This document shows, piece by piece, positions 34,774 to 46,585 of a DNA stretch of 64,000 nt; position 1 is the first letter of the stretch, and every line of letters begins with the position of its first letter. The stretch covers positions 1,219,414 to 1,283,413 of the forward strand of contig NOKP01000020.1 of NCBI GenBank assembly GCA_002682825.1, read 5' to 3'. This DNA comes from Neonectria sp. B-13. Lineage: Eukaryota; Ascomycota; Sordariomycetes; Hypocreales; Nectriaceae. The position numbers and the translations under genes are program-made. Below the pieces are notes generated by a model. The model worked only from the letters and a program-made list of their open reading frames with translations, was not told the origin of the DNA and ran no database searches.

Positions 34774-35230
34774 TCATATTTTGCCCCCGCTATTGGCGTT
34801 GCTTGAGCTGGAGGTCGAGCCGGAGGGACCCGGGTTGTTGGAGGTGACGGCAAGTCCCTGTCCTGTCTCTGTCACGGCGCCTTCATGAGCCGCCTGAGGT
34901 GCACGTAGGGCCTGTTCAACTTCTCGGTCAGATACTGCTGCGGCGGGAGTTTCGTGGACGGAGGTTCTAGGCGACTCGAAAACCACAGTCGGCCTGGTGC
35001 CGGTGTTCGGATCCGTGATCAGGGGAGCGGCTGATCCTTGTGCAGGTTCGACGGCACGGGAACTGTGGTCTCCCAGCTTTCTGTTCTCAACGGTTAGTGC
35101 AAATTACTGACAGGGCAACGGAAGGTCTTCTATACGGTGGAGTGGATTCGTTGTGAGGTCGTGGCCCCATGTCCTGGAAGCCGTTATCGTGCTGGCCCGG
35201 GTCCCGGGGAGTAGACTTGCAGCAGCCCAT
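34774..35230 (-). CDS. Small protein with N-terminal MGCC acylation motif
   Basis: Two exons (35230-35136, 35080-34774) with a 55-base intron (GTATAG donor, CACTAAC branch, AACAG acceptor) give 133 residues. The start MGCCKSTP fits N-myristoylation of Gly2 with palmitoylation of Cys3/Cys4, predicting membrane anchoring. The rest is hydrophilic and probably disordered: Pro/His-rich exon 1, then PTVVFESPRTSVHETP and a Ser/Asn-rich tail SGSTSSSSNANSGGKI. No enzyme domain is seen and I do not recognise a family. The same strand holds two more Met-Gly-Cys genes within 2.7 kb. Confidence 0.65.
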
Positions 35231-35683
35231 GTTGCCAGGAACGAGCAGGGGACAGTTATGTTAGATGGAGAAGAAGAGAGAATATGTGTAGGTATCTGAG
35301 TATTTTATTCCCCCCGGGAGGTTAGATTGATCGCCGTGTTACTACGCAGGCTATGACTGGGACTGAAACACTGTTGTGATTCACCATTGTTCACTGGCTA
35401 GATGATACTTGCAAACAAACCCCCTTTGAACAGTTATACAGGGACGTCTCACAGGTTTCCTTTGTGTCCCTAGAGTATTGAGTAAACCAATGCTTTTTGA
35501 GTGCCATCAAACATGGATGGTGATGATCAAACACCCGTGACTCTAAGCAGACAGCATGATTCAATCACGCAAACCATTGCGTTTCCGTAAGCCTTTTAGT
35601 GGCATGAATAATTATAAACTACCACCATGGGTGAATCGTTCTTTCAAAACATACCCGCCGTCATCCAAGGGTCCAACACCGAG
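35231..35683. other. Intergenic region
   Basis: Between the first two MGC genes. AT-rich, with no repeat or gene seen. Confidence 0.5.
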
Positions 35684-35947
35684 TCACGAGTCTAACCGTC
35701 GCCTCATCCCAGGTGGGGAATTATCTATATGAACTGCCGTGATTCTATAATCGGTGCTGGAATCGCTGAAAGTGCTATTAGTCTCATGCTCCCTCCGTTG
35801 TGGCCTATATTTCCGCAGTTAGAAAACAATTGTTAAACCCGTTGGTAGTTATGTTTTCCCCTTCACGTACCGCTGGAGTCTTCGGCGCTGCGGTCGTCTA
35901 CTTCCATGTCTCCGGCGACGCGGCTCTTTCGACTGGAAACAGCCCAT
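35684..35947 (-). CDS. 65-residue basic protein with N-terminal MGC acylation motif
   Basis: Two exons (35947-35871, 35804-35684) are joined over a 66-base intron with a GTACGT donor, TTCTAAC branch and ATATAG acceptor. The product starts MGCFQSKEPRRRRHG and is very Arg-rich to about residue 30 (a polybasic patch next to the acylation site). It ends with STFSDSSTDYRITAVHIDN and a basic tail. Gly2 and Cys3 followed by polybasic residues is the classic arrangement for dual lipid plus electrostatic plasma-membrane targeting. Without the intron the frame stops at 32 residues. No family recognised; expression evidence would be needed to confirm it. Confidence 0.5.
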
Positions 35948-36248
35948 GATGACGGTGGAAGAGCGTGGGGTAAGGTGTGCAGGTCAGCGCTGACGGTGAT
36001 ATCAGTTATACTACGAGGATTGCTATAAGAAAGGTTGTTATAGAAATGGAATTGGCAGGCCTCTGACGGCATGGCTGCTCTGTGGTATTAAATATAGAAT
36101 TGCAGACTCCGACTCAGAACCATCACAATGTCATGCCATTCACACGATGACTCTAAATATGAACCACAACAGTCATCTTTAGGTCTATCGAGGTCATCTA
36201 CAACGGTGAAAATGCAGATAGAAATGACAAGACGCCACCTACCAGCAC
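35948..36248. other. Intergenic region
   Basis: Short AT-rich spacer; nothing recognised. Confidence 0.5.
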
Positions 36249-37142
36249 TTATGCAGAGTAGATGGCCTCCCCCTCGGCGCACTCTGTCCCCTCGCGAACG
36301 CATCTCTCCACGGCGACCTGAGCATCCTCATCACCGTCTAGCACATCCAACCACCGACTCTTCACGTCCGCTGCCTCCAGGAGAAGCGACACCACCTTGG
36401 CGGTCGTCGCCCGACTAGTCATACCCCGAGCCTTCTTCGTCTGGCCCATGAGCACGCCGCCGGCGTCCTTGTCGGTTAAGCCTCCAGGCCGGACCGACAC
36501 GGCGCAGAAGCCATCGCGCTTCCGCGCCTCGGTCACGACGGCCTCGTCGGCGGCGACCTTGGCCTCGTAGTAGCGGGCTAGGAACGTCGAGTTGACCTTT
36601 TCCCAACCAGCCCAGTCGTCGTCGTTCCACCACGGAGCGTTGGACCGGCGGGCACCGAGGTAGCTCACGGTGATGAAGTGCGTGACGGTGGGGGTTGCAA
36701 CGGCAGCCTGAGTGAAGTACACTGCCGCGTCGCGGTCGATTCGGAAGACCTGGCGTTCTGATTAGCTAAGTTCGATCCCACGGTGATGTGCATCCTCGTA
36801 CTCTGTCTTGGTCGCCTGTCGCTCCGGCACCTATGTCCAGCTTAGCAGAGATTCCGTAGTGTAACATTCGGCAGCTATACCGGCACACCAAAACACCGAG
36901 TCCGGGTTGACTTCTTTGATGATCGCAGCGGCCTTCTCTTGGCTGTCCACTTGCTCCAGGTCTCGAACCAACACGGTCAACTTGCCCGGCAGTCCCTTGC
37001 CAAACGCCTCTAGGTCTTTCACCTGCTCCTGCGTGCGGATGACGCTGCTCACTGACCACGACTTCTTCAGGACGATTTCGGTGAGAAGCCGGCTGATCTT
37101 TCCGTTACCGCCGAGCACGAGAACATGGCGCGAAGAAGACAT
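36249..37142 (-). CDS. NAD(P)-binding NmrA/SDR-like protein
   Basis: Three exons (37142-36881, 36830-36802, 36749-36249) give 263 residues. The N-terminal Rossmann motif is VLVLGGNGKISRLL (G-x2-G-x2-x), followed by an Arg typical of NADP-binding atypical SDRs. Further along are DSVFWCAGAGATG, FRIDRDAAVYF, the strand THFITVSYLGARR, and a YYEAKVAADE segment where Tyr and Lys sit in the YxxxK arrangement. CAVSVRPGGLTD is the usual SDR end of the Rossmann fold. The middle exon is only 29 bases. Substrate and partner are unknown; this group includes both oxidoreductases and redox-sensing regulators. Confidence 0.85.
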
Positions 37143-37504
37143 TATTTGGTACTTGGGAGACTGTGAATATACTTGGGTATTGTGTTGGAGGGTTGGGGAA
37201 GGTTGGGCTGCGGCAGACTATCGATGACGCGGGGTATTAAGTTAGTGGGCTCCCTTTCGCCCATAGGTCACAACCTCTGGAGCTCTGTCTCGCATAAACA
37301 TGAAGTGACATGAGAAAAAGAAACGCTCGAATGTCGATCGCAGCGATGTGAACTCTAGTTAACGCTCTTTTACCTAGTGCTCTGTTACTCAAGAAGTCTA
37401 GTTGCGCTTGAGTGGAGACTTGGCTGTGACGGTCAACTGAGTTCCGAGTCGTCTTTAGCTCCCTTCTTGCCTCCCCGTATCACAGCATCTCCCAGCCAGA
37501 GTGA
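37143..37504. other. Intergenic region
   Basis: Upstream of the NmrA-like gene. Nothing notable. Confidence 0.5.
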
Positions 37505-37921
37505 TCACCACCCATTTTGGCTCTCTCCCCTCAAGTACTGTGTTCTTCCGTATCTACGCCTAGTTCGAGTTGACTTTGCCTTCTGATTGGAATTTTCCCC
37601 GTCTTCTTCCTTCCCGTGTTCCTCTTCATGCTCAGCTGTGGTCTCTTGTTCCTCGGTAGGTTGAAGAGATTCCAGTTCAGAGCGCTTGGGGGTGGATTTT
37701 AGCGAATCCTTGGCTTCTTGCGTCTGCTTACTCCTTTCTTTCTTCCTTTTCCTGTTGCTCTTCTTCTTGTTCTTCTTGTTCTTTTCACTTTTCTTATTTT
37801 TCTTTTTTCTCTTAACTTTCTCCTTCGGAGAATGCTCATCTAGAAGTTTTCGCACCCAACGAACTTGTCCATCCCTCAAGCGGCGGAGCACGAATACTTC
37901 TCGACTAGGCCCGCAGCCCAT
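37505..37921 (-). CDS. Lys-rich protein with N-terminal MGC acylation motif
   Basis: A single exon of 138 residues from the ATG at 37921. It starts MGCGPSREVFVLRRLRDG with Gly2 and Cys3 in dual-acylation context. A short amphipathic region VRWVRKLLDEHSPKE follows, then a long Lys/Asn/Arg tract (about residues 36-75), then a Glu-rich stretch. The C-terminus is basic. The composition argues for an unstructured basic tail on an acylated N-terminus. No family was recognised. The open frame partly reflects an A/G-rich tract, so the call rests mainly on the N-terminal 35 residues and its two neighbours with the same start. Confidence 0.55.
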   Translation of the reverse strand: MGCGPSREVFVLRRLRDGQVRWVRKLLDEHSPKEKVKRKKKNKKSEKNKKNKKKSNRKRKKERSKQTQEAKDSLKSTPKRSELESLQPTEEQETTAEHEEEHGKEEDGENSNQKAKSTRTRRRYGRTQYLRGESQNGW

Positions 37922-38742
37922 GTCAGGAGAGAGTGAATGACAAGACGCGTTACTGAGAGCAGAGGTGATGTGGCAAGAGTGTTCAGGCTGACAATCTATG
38001 ACCCGAACTCTTTGTCGGACGTTACGGTATTTGATCGGTCACTCACACCTTGAGCAACAGGCTACAACATTGGTAGTTTGCTCTAAAAAAGAAAACCAGC
38101 TTGTATACCACTCGAGGCAAAGAGTGCATCTTCGCTAAGTAAAACCGAGGGGCTTGCGGTGACCAATTGTCTAGTCATTCCGGAGGTACTTGATCTAGAG
38201 GAGTTTACCGTTCATCTACGCATCTGAAAGAGTTATCAGGAGAAGCTGATTCAACTAGATGGTTGAGGCCGAGCGTTAGCGTCACCTATCAGCGGGAAGA
38301 TGCTAGGCGGTGCGACTACTCGTACGAGAACAAACCAATGGGTGGTCTCGAACAACTAATAAGTGCGCAGTGTTGGGATGCCGATGGATGTGTGCATCCA
38401 TAGCTTTCGTAGGGGCTTTAACTTTGGAAGCGTCTCATTCAGTGAAGATGTGGTGGAATATGTAAACCCGGGCTCTCTGGATTGAACGCCAAGTGGTTGA
38501 ACACGATCACTAGCACTTTCAAGCCTGATGCGTTCTATAGCATAAACTCACGGCTTGGAAGAATTAAGCCTTGACTAACTACCTCCGTGAATTTGCGGTC
38601 CCATTACGCCTATTGCCGAGTCCCAAGGCTAGTTACTGAGATATACCCGAGCATAGTCATTCCAAGAACGAACTCGCTTTCAACACCGAAAACTAAAATA
38701 CATGTCGATGATCCCAAAACACCCACACCTCTCTTCCGCTGC
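37922..38742. other. Intergenic region
   Basis: No gene recognised in about 820 bases. Confidence 0.55.
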
Positions 38743-39803
38743 TCATGCTTTCGGGGTATCGATATCCCGCAGCGCATATAGCTCCTGCGGCTGCCCTTGA
38801 GCATCACAGCTGGAAAACTTCCACCATGCGCCGTACCACGAGCCGGCAATGTTGGTCAGGCCCCATTTCACGGGGGCGGGCATGGGCGGCCAGTTGGCCC
38901 ACAGGCCGTCCTCGGCGGTGTGGTCGAGGTTCAGCAGGAAGAAGGGCACCACGTCGAGCATGCCGGCCTTGGTGACCGTCTTCTTGCCCCATGTCTTGAA
39001 GGTCTCGGAGGCCGCCGCCGCTTCGGGCGTGTCGCTGGTGGGCGCCTTGGGGTGGTTAGCGAGGGCCGCGATAGTGGCTATCTCGCTGTGGAAGTGGTTC
39101 TCGAAGTTGGCCTTGAACGAGTCCATGATGCCGAGGAGCTTGGTGGCGTCGAGAGAGGTGGGTGCGTCGAGGGTATCGAGATACGTGTTGAACTCGGCCA
39201 GGCCAGCGAGGAAGGACACTATGAAAAGGATCAGCGGTCAATTGCGGTACCAAAAACCCATGGCGTGAGAGTGAATCGCCTACCATGCTCCTCATGGGTA
39301 TCGTTCCAGACGGCCTCGTCACCCAAAAGGTCTTGGACCTTGGGGAACAGGTTGTCCTCCTCATCGTCATGATGCGACTTGACAAAGCGGAACCATGTCT
39401 GGGAGTATCCGATAAATGCGGCCTTGTCAGCGTCCTGGATATGAGGCGCTTGGAGATAGATGGTGTTGAAGCCGCGGATGATGGCGTTGTGCAGGAGGCA
39501 CATGTGAGTTGCGCCAGTCGTGAAGAGGTCGGTCTGCGAGTCGGGACGACACTGGTTAGTGCGTAGCTCGTAGTTTCTCGTGGAAATCGCATTTGCGTTC
39601 ATCTACACCATGAAATGCTAGAGGTCATCGCTGGAACTCACCTTCTTGGTCTGAAATTGAGGTGTGACGACAAGCTTCATGGGCCCATCGGCCCACTGCT
39701 TGGTTGGGGCTGTCGACGTCATAACGTAGGGCGAACGGTTCAAGAACAAAGCGGCGACGATGGCTTGTAAGGCAAAGAAAAGAGCGATACGTATGCGAGA
39801 CAT
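38743..39803 (-). CDS. Membrane-anchored hemerythrin-like (HHE) protein
   Basis: Three exons (39803-39642, 39602-39284, 39218-38743) give 318 residues. Residues about 5-20 (IALFFALQAIVAALFL) form a signal anchor. The HHE part has helices with HNAIIRGFN, then FVKSHHDDEEDNLFPKV (His-His and Glu ligands), THEEH, and later NFENHFHSEIATIAAL. This is the four-helix di-iron or regulatory fold seen in oxygen- or metal-sensing hemerythrin-like domains. The C-terminal part (FLLNLDHTAEDGLWANWPPMP) is typical of a fungal HHE subgroup. Likely location: membrane or secretory route. The substrate, if any, is unknown. Confidence 0.85.
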
Positions 39804-40475
39804 GATAACAACGGAAGAAAGAAAATAAGGGAAAGAAGGGAACCAAAGGAACAAGATATATCGGCAAGGAGGGGCAGACACCAATAGCCACTGTAGCAAC
39901 AGCCAACATGCGATGGTTCGATGCGCCAGAGCTCGTCAACTTAGCAATGGATCATGCAACTTTCCTAGGCTTAGCTTCAAGCTAGGTCCCTTCCCGTCTG
40001 GAGCAGGTGTGACAATGTGGGACAAGGGGGGTCCTGGCTGATTAAAAGCAGCGCGGTGATTGGCAACCAGCAATGCAGAGTGACATTTGGCGGACTTTTG
40101 CACGACCGAATGGCCCGGAGGAGACGGAGGAGACGGGCGCTAAATTGGCCCGCCATCCGAGTGTGACCGGCGGGTGTGTCGTGGGGCCGGCGGTTGCCGC
40201 AATGAATGAAGTACCAAGGGACATGTTAACACGTGCGAATCATTTTCTATACGGCCCTTTGTTACAATCTTGAGAACACAATAGATCAAGCATGGACATG
40301 GACAGTCCTTTTGATACACCAGTATACTAACCACAGAACTACCGCCCGTTATTTCCCAAGAGCCGCCATCATGATGAGAAAATGATGCCGCAACCAGTCT
40401 CAGAATCCAGACCCAGTCTTGCCCAACGCCGCCCGTGACCCATGCTATATACAGATTGATATGGCCCGTAACCTT
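39804..40475. other. Intergenic region
   Basis: Upstream of the hemerythrin-like gene and 3' of the ZIP gene. Nothing recognised. Confidence 0.55.
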
Positions 40476-41969
40476 TCAAGCAAATGCGCCGACCAGAGCC
40501 ATCAGAATTGCACCAGCGATCACGCTGAGATACGCTTGCAACCTCCTCTTCCCCTTAAGTACTTTGTAGCTCTTTTCCGTTAAAAAGTCCTCCGCTAGCA
40601 GTTGCACAAGACCGGCGTAAAGCAGAAGTCCCGAGGAAATAGCATTCATGAAGCCAACAACCAGCAGGCCGCCCATGCTCTGGGGATCATACAACCGGTG
40701 CACCACCAGTCCAATGGCTTGCCCAATGGGAGTTGTGAGCCCGTACGCCAACACCATACACCACGGGCGAATGGATTTACGAGGAAACTGGACTGCTGCG
40801 ATCCGGCTACCAAGAGCCAGGCCCTCAAAGGTTTGGTGGAAGCCAATAGCGACCAAGAACACCACAAAGGCTGGTCCGGTAGCAACGGAAATGGCCATTC
40901 CGATGAATACGCTGTGGAAGAGAATACCCGCCTCAAGCAAGAGGCACTGCAGCATCAGGCGCTTATTCTCCTCGGGGGTTTTGGGCATCCCAGGTGACAT
41001 AGGGGTCATGGGGGTTTGAGGAATATCGTCTGGTTTGAGGGACGCATATGCTCCATTGACGCGATGCGAGTTGTGAGAAGAACCCGGGTCGAGCTCATCC
41101 ATGTCCAAGTCCAGGTCGGAATCTCTGTCGTGGAAATCCTCGGTCAACTTCGTCGTCTCCGCTGCTCTTGGGGTGGATTCCGGAAGTGGTGACACGCCGG
41201 CAACCAGTCCATCAGTCTCCATATCATCTAGGCGGATATCCGGTGGTCTTGCCCCAGCCCTCCTTTCAGATAGCCCAGTAGTTTCTTGTAGAGTCGCATC
41301 GCTATCAGACTCGTCCTGCTCGTCCCATGATGAATGGTTGTGGGCATGGGAGTGCCCTGCTCCCCGGGCCGTCAGGTAAGACTCGACACCAACGACGAGA
41401 ATGGCAGAAGCCATGGCTATAAAGCCGGGCAGGGGCGGGTAGCCTTTGTTGAAGAAGTGCGGCAGGCATGGGTCGGTCATGGACTGGAAGGCGGTCGGGA
41501 GGAGGTGGACGAAAGCGGTGGCGATGAGCACGCCAGTGCCAACGTGCTGGCAGTAGAAGATGATGGTCTTTTGTCGGCGGCCGGTAGTAGTACGTCGTGA
41601 TATTAGAGGGAATCCGCAGGCTGGTGCATGTCAGTTAGCACATCTCGCCGTCGGTTGGTCGGCTGAGCGGCAGTCGCAGAATGGTCAAAGACATAACATA
41701 CCAAGCGTGCTCAAGGTGAGGATGAGGACCAAAGCGAACACATGCGCCGATGTGTCGTAGGACCCCCTGGTTCTCGAGCCGCACTCGGGTTTCTTTCCAT
41801 CTTCTTTGCGTCGCTGCAGCTCGGCGAGGATCAAATGGGTGGGGATGGACGCCCAAGACTCTCCTGTAACAGCCCACACCGGTGGTTAGCAAAAGGGGAC
41901 GGGACAGGTTTCGGGTAAGAGGAATGCTTGCGCACACGCACCACGGGGCATCTCGTCGGCGGCGCTCAT
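40476..41969 (-). CDS. ZIP-family zinc transporter
   Basis: Three exons (41969-41942, 41863-41702, 41620-40476) give 444 residues. Early spans read HVFALVLILTLSTLACGFPL and then VGTGVLIATAFVHLLPTAF. The variable intracellular loop is long (about residues 120-270), with HSHAHNH zinc ligands and acidic Ser-rich sequence. The two core metal-binding spans carry EAGILFHSVFIGMAI and IGFHQTFEGLALG (HSxxxG and HQxxEG). The last spans and AGAILMALVGAFA complete an eight-span ZIP. It moves Zn(II) into the cytosol, most like the Zrt1/Zrt2 plasma-membrane group. The very short first exon (28 bases) is supported by frame and splice sites. Confidence 0.93.
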
Positions 41970-43275
41970 GTTGAAGCTGGCTGAATCCCTATCTACACGG
42001 CGTTGTGCGAGTTCTCATGGCGGATTGAGGACACGATTGCAGGAGAAACGCGCGCCCAGGGTTTGGCAGTGGACACTCAGAAACCAAAACGTTGTTGCGT
42101 CACGGCTGGGCGTACCTCTTTGAGCCGGTTTGACATTTGACAGGCGCTGGTCGTGCGCATAATCCTCGGAAGATACCGGGACCCTGAAATATGTCATTCT
42201 GTAGCGCGCGGTCTTCTTGACAGGGACATGTCAATGCCTCGTATGTGAGAGGTAGGTTAAGAGAAAAGGCCACACATTGTAACCGTTCATGGGCATTTGT
42301 TCACCACCACAAAAAGGCATCTTCAAAGACGCCAAAATGTCCCCATACGGCGCATGCATGGTGCGCCACCCCAGTCATCAACTCGTGTGGCTGCTGGATG
42401 ATCGTCCATCAGGGAGGGGCCCTCAAATTTGTCCTAACCCCCCTTCGCTTTGAGAGGGGACAAGGGTGGATGAAGGACCTGGTAACAACACATCCGACCC
42501 TTTGATGTGGCACGTCACCTAGCAGCAAGTACTAAGTGCATTCAATATCTACACGCTTGCATGAGGCGCTGTAAATATCAGTAACTTCAAGGAAACGGAA
42601 CAGAAACCCCAGTGCATTACCTAATCAAGCCAGCAGTCTCTGTCTACTCGCTGAGCGAATATCTCTAGGAATTTGGTCCCCTTAACAGTGCCGAGATTGC
42701 ATGGTGCGCAAATCGATGCCTTTTGATAACTTGCCGTGCCCGTAAGCAGTTTCTTCGGGGAATTCTTCGCTAATCGGGACCTGCATCTGCCAAAACCCCG
42801 GAATCTGCACAAGTCGCCCCGAAGCCGGCAGTCCGGAGGTGGACCCCGGCCGCCGTTATTGTGGGTGTGGGAAAACTCCGCCAAAATTCCGCTAAACCAC
42901 CGCTTCAATATCGGAATATCATCGTTCGAGAGTCGTTAGCGCCGGGATCTAATGGACACCACCCGGTTCAACACCGGGTCACGCAACACCAGCACAACCT
43001 GCATCCCCAAATGCCCCGGTCTAAGTCGACCGCGTCCACGTTTCCACCTCTTCCTCCGCAAAAAGTGGGCATGGGATACCATCTGATATCCCCCAGGCCG
43101 GGTGAATCGCGGATGACATAGCCCAGTCGGACGAGCCGTCGTCCGGGAAGCCGTTCCTCAATGTTGGACTCTGAGAGACTTAAAAGCGTCCCTCTCCCGG
43201 GTTGGACAAGATGATCTCCTCTCTCCTTATCCCTCATCTGGTTGTCTCATTGTTCCTGTGTTAACTGCCGTCAAG
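41970..43275. other. Divergent upstream region of the ZIP and beta-glucosidase genes
   Basis: No coding sequence. It is moderately GC-rich toward the glucosidase. No TATA or known operator could be assigned with confidence. Confidence 0.5.
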
Positions 43276-45903
43276 ATGTCTTCCGTTGACATCAAAGCCA
43301 TTCTTTCCACCCTCACCCTTGAGGAGAAGGTGAGTTCAACTACAGTCCCACCTCTATACTCTTTTGTTCTACGCTAACCTCTATTCTAGGTTACTCTGCT
43401 GGCAGGCAAGGACCTCTGGCATACCATCCCTATTCCCTCAAAGGGTGTCCCGGCAGTTAAGCTCTCAGATGGACCCAACGGTGCCCGAGGAGCCGCCTTC
43501 GCTGGAGGCACCACGGCTGCATGCTTTCCCGCGGCTTGCCTCATGGCCGCCACCTTCGATGTCACCCTAGCCAAGCGAATTGGTGCTGCCCTGGCCGAGG
43601 AGGTTCACTCCAAGGGTGCTCGTTGTCTTCTTGCCCCTACTATGTGCCTCCACCGCCACCCCCTGGGCGGTCGCAACTTCGAGTCCTTCTCTGAGGACCC
43701 TTTCCTGACTGGCAAGATGGCCGCTCGCGTCGTCGATGGACTGCAGGGTGCTGGCGTTGCTGCTACTATCAAGCATTTTGTTACCAACGAGCAGGAGACG
43801 GACCGACTAACTGTCGATGAGACCATCGGCGAGCGCGCTCTTCGAGAGCTCTACCTAAGGCCGTTCGAGATTGCCGTCAAGGAAGCCAAGCCCTGGGCTG
43901 TCATGACCGCCTACAACTTGTTCAACGGGACTCACGCCGACTCTCACCCTTTCTCCCTGAAGCAAGTCCTCCGCGGTGAATGGGGATGGGACGGTCTCGT
44001 CATGAGCGATTGGGGTGGTGTTAACTCGACCGCTGAGTCGCTGGATGCCGGTTTGGACCTTGAAATGCCCGGCCCCACTCGATGGAGGAAACCCGAGGAT
44101 GTTCTTGCCGCTATCAAGGAAGGCAAGATTTCTGAGCAGACCATCGACGACCGAGCAACTCGGGTTCTTCAGTTCCTTGAGCGCCTCAAGTGCTTCGAAG
44201 ATGACTCGATCCCCGATGAGCAGGCTATCAACAAGCCCGAGCACCAGGCTCTTATCCGGGAGGCCGGCTCCAAGGGTATTGTCCTCTTGAAGAACGACGA
44301 CCAAGTCCTGCCTCTGTCCAAGGACAAGGTCAAGGGAAAGAAGATTGCCCTACTTGGACACGCCAAGATTGGCCTTGCCCACGGAGGTGGCAGCGCATCT
44401 GTCAATGCTCATTACAAGGTCACCCCCTGGGACGCCATGCACGCGGCCCTTGGTGACAGTGTCGAATTTTCATACGCTAAGGGTATGTCTCCTTCCCATA
44501 CAGCGAGTCTTTATTGAGCCTTTGGCTAACCAAAAACAGGAGCCCACACCTTCCGAAGTCTTCCTCCGATTACTTCTGAGCATGTTGTTGGACTAGACGG
44601 TAGCCCTGGATACACCTACAAACTTTATGAGCCCGGCAACCCCGAGCCCATTAAGACTAAGAACGGACATCCTGACTCCGATGTCTCCGTGCTTACCAGC
44701 TTCGACTTCAGCCACAAGGAAGTCTCGCTGGAAGGCACTTTCACCGCCCAGGACGACGGCGTCTACTACTTCACCTGCTCTGGTCTAGGTCCTAGCAAGC
44801 TGGTCATTGACGACAAGGTAATCTACGAGCAAACTGAGAACTGTGGCGATGCCATGGGCTTCCTGTTCGGTGGTGCTCCCGCTCCTGAGATCAAAGTTAC
44901 TCTTGAGGCAGGAAGGCAGTACAAGATGTTGGTTCACACCTGTCCTCCCGCGGCGGATGATAACGCCGCCGATCTTGGTATCCTTGAGGGACGAGTCGGT
45001 CTTCGAGTCGGATACATGTCTGAGGTGGAGCACGATAGAGACCTTCTCGCCGAAGCTATTGAGGTGGCCAAGACCGCTGACGTTGCCGTCATCTTCACTG
45101 GTCATGAGACCTTCTGGGAGACTGAGGGCCAAGACCAGCAGAGCTTCAACCTTCCCAAGGACGGCAGCCAAGACCGACTTATTGCTGCTGTTGCCGCTGT
45201 CAACTCTAAGACCATCGTGGTCAACTCCACCGGTGTGGCCGTTGCCATGCCCTGGCTGAGCCAGATCCAGGGCCTTGTCCAGTCTTGGTTCCCTGGCCAG
45301 GAGTGCGGTAACGCGATTGCCGATGTACTGACTGGAGCTCAGACTCCCGAGGGTCATCTCTCTTGTACATTCCCCAAGAAGCTTGAGGACTGTCCCGCGT
45401 ACGGCAACTTCCCCGGCGAGTACGTCGACGGACAACTCAAGGTCACTTACGAGGAGGGCGTATTTATCGGATACCGACACTTTGATCGCCTATCCGCCGA
45501 CAAGGTCAACTTCCCCTTCGGATTCGGCCTGTCGTACACCACATTCGGCTTCTCCGACCTTGTCGTCAAGGAGTCCGGCGACAGCTTCGCCGTCAGCGTC
45601 AAGGTTGCCAACACAGGCAGTGTGGTCGGTGCCATTGCCGCGCAAGTGTACGTTGGCAGCGCTCAGACTGCTGAGGAGAACCCCATTAAACAGCTGGCCG
45701 CCTTTGCGAAGGTGACTGTCAAGCCCGGCGAGACTGCTACTGTTGACATTCCCGTCCGCGCCCGAGATTTTGCGTTCTTCGACGTGTCGGCGCAAAAGTG
45801 GGTGGTTAAGGGAGGAGACTACAAGTTTAGTATTGGAAAGTCGGCTACGGATATTGTCGCCGAGTCGATCGTGGCTGTTAAGCAGCAGTCCTTTGCCCCT
45901 TGA
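43276..45903 (+). CDS. Intracellular GH3 beta-glucosidase with PA14 insert
   Basis: Three exons (43276-43329, 43390-44482, 44540-45903) give 836 residues. The GH3 N-domain holds the substrate pocket (DGPNGARG, KHFVTNEQETDR) and the nucleophile D225 in VMSDWGG. The C-domain has IVLLKNDDQVLPL and FTGHETFWETEGQDQQSFNLP. Between them a PA14-like beta domain (VSVLTSFDFSHKEVSLEGTF through GFLFGGAPAP) is inserted, as in many fungal GH3 enzymes. A fibronectin III-like end follows (VKVANTGSVVGA to GGDYKFSIG). No signal peptide is present, so it likely acts in the cytoplasm on cellobiose and related beta-glucosides. Confidence 0.95.
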
Positions 45904-46585
45904 GAGCATTGCATAAAATAGCCAGCGGAATAGAATATGACTTAATGATTTAATAAAACCGATGCCTAATCGATACCACATCTTGGGTTCTTACCTACTA
46001 CAATATGTTCTGCATACTGTAACTAAAGTGAGGTCCTAATGTACTAACGTGCCATAGTTCATCTTCCCGATACCACACTGTGTTTTGCGTTAGGCCGGGG
46101 TCATGGAAACATTCCATGTTTATCAGCGGAGTACCCCAGTATAGACCCAGAAAACCCCACCTTCGATCACATACATCATATTGTACGTCGGACAGGTTCT
46201 GGCATGTTCGTTCAACGTGACTTTAGAATAAATCTTACGATCTGCAGTGTAAACAATCCAATGGCCATTTCTACTCTCCCTACCCTGGAACATGGCGAGA
46301 CCTTGAAATTAGACTGGAAGCTTCCTCAGCCTCGCGGAGTTGCGTGGCGCACAGACCAAGCCGGGCCAATAGATAGCTCGCTGCGGGGTCGACCATCGAA
46401 TGAGCTAGAAAGCAGCTTCTGGCCCTTTTCTTCCCCACCACGTATTTCTGAGGCAACGACCGACGTGCGACCTCCCTTCACAATCCAGAGACTTTGAACT
46501 CTGAACAAACTTCAAGCCGTTTCATTCGACAAGACTCTTTCTCCCGTTACCGAACCGCTTCGATATCCTGAACGAGACTTACGCC
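45904..46585. promoter_or_regulatory. Upstream region of STI1 with candidate heat-shock palindrome
   Basis: A near-perfect inverted repeat CATGGAA-ACA-TTCCATG spans 46102-46118, about 470 bases before the ATG. GAA and TTC triplets recall heat-shock factor sites, but the spacing (3 rather than 2) is not canonical. No gene was seen in the region. Confidence 0.35.

Noticed and set aside
36128..36418. Plus-strand frame over the NmrA-like gene
   Set aside because: Antisense shadow of a spliced gene with a clear Rossmann motif.
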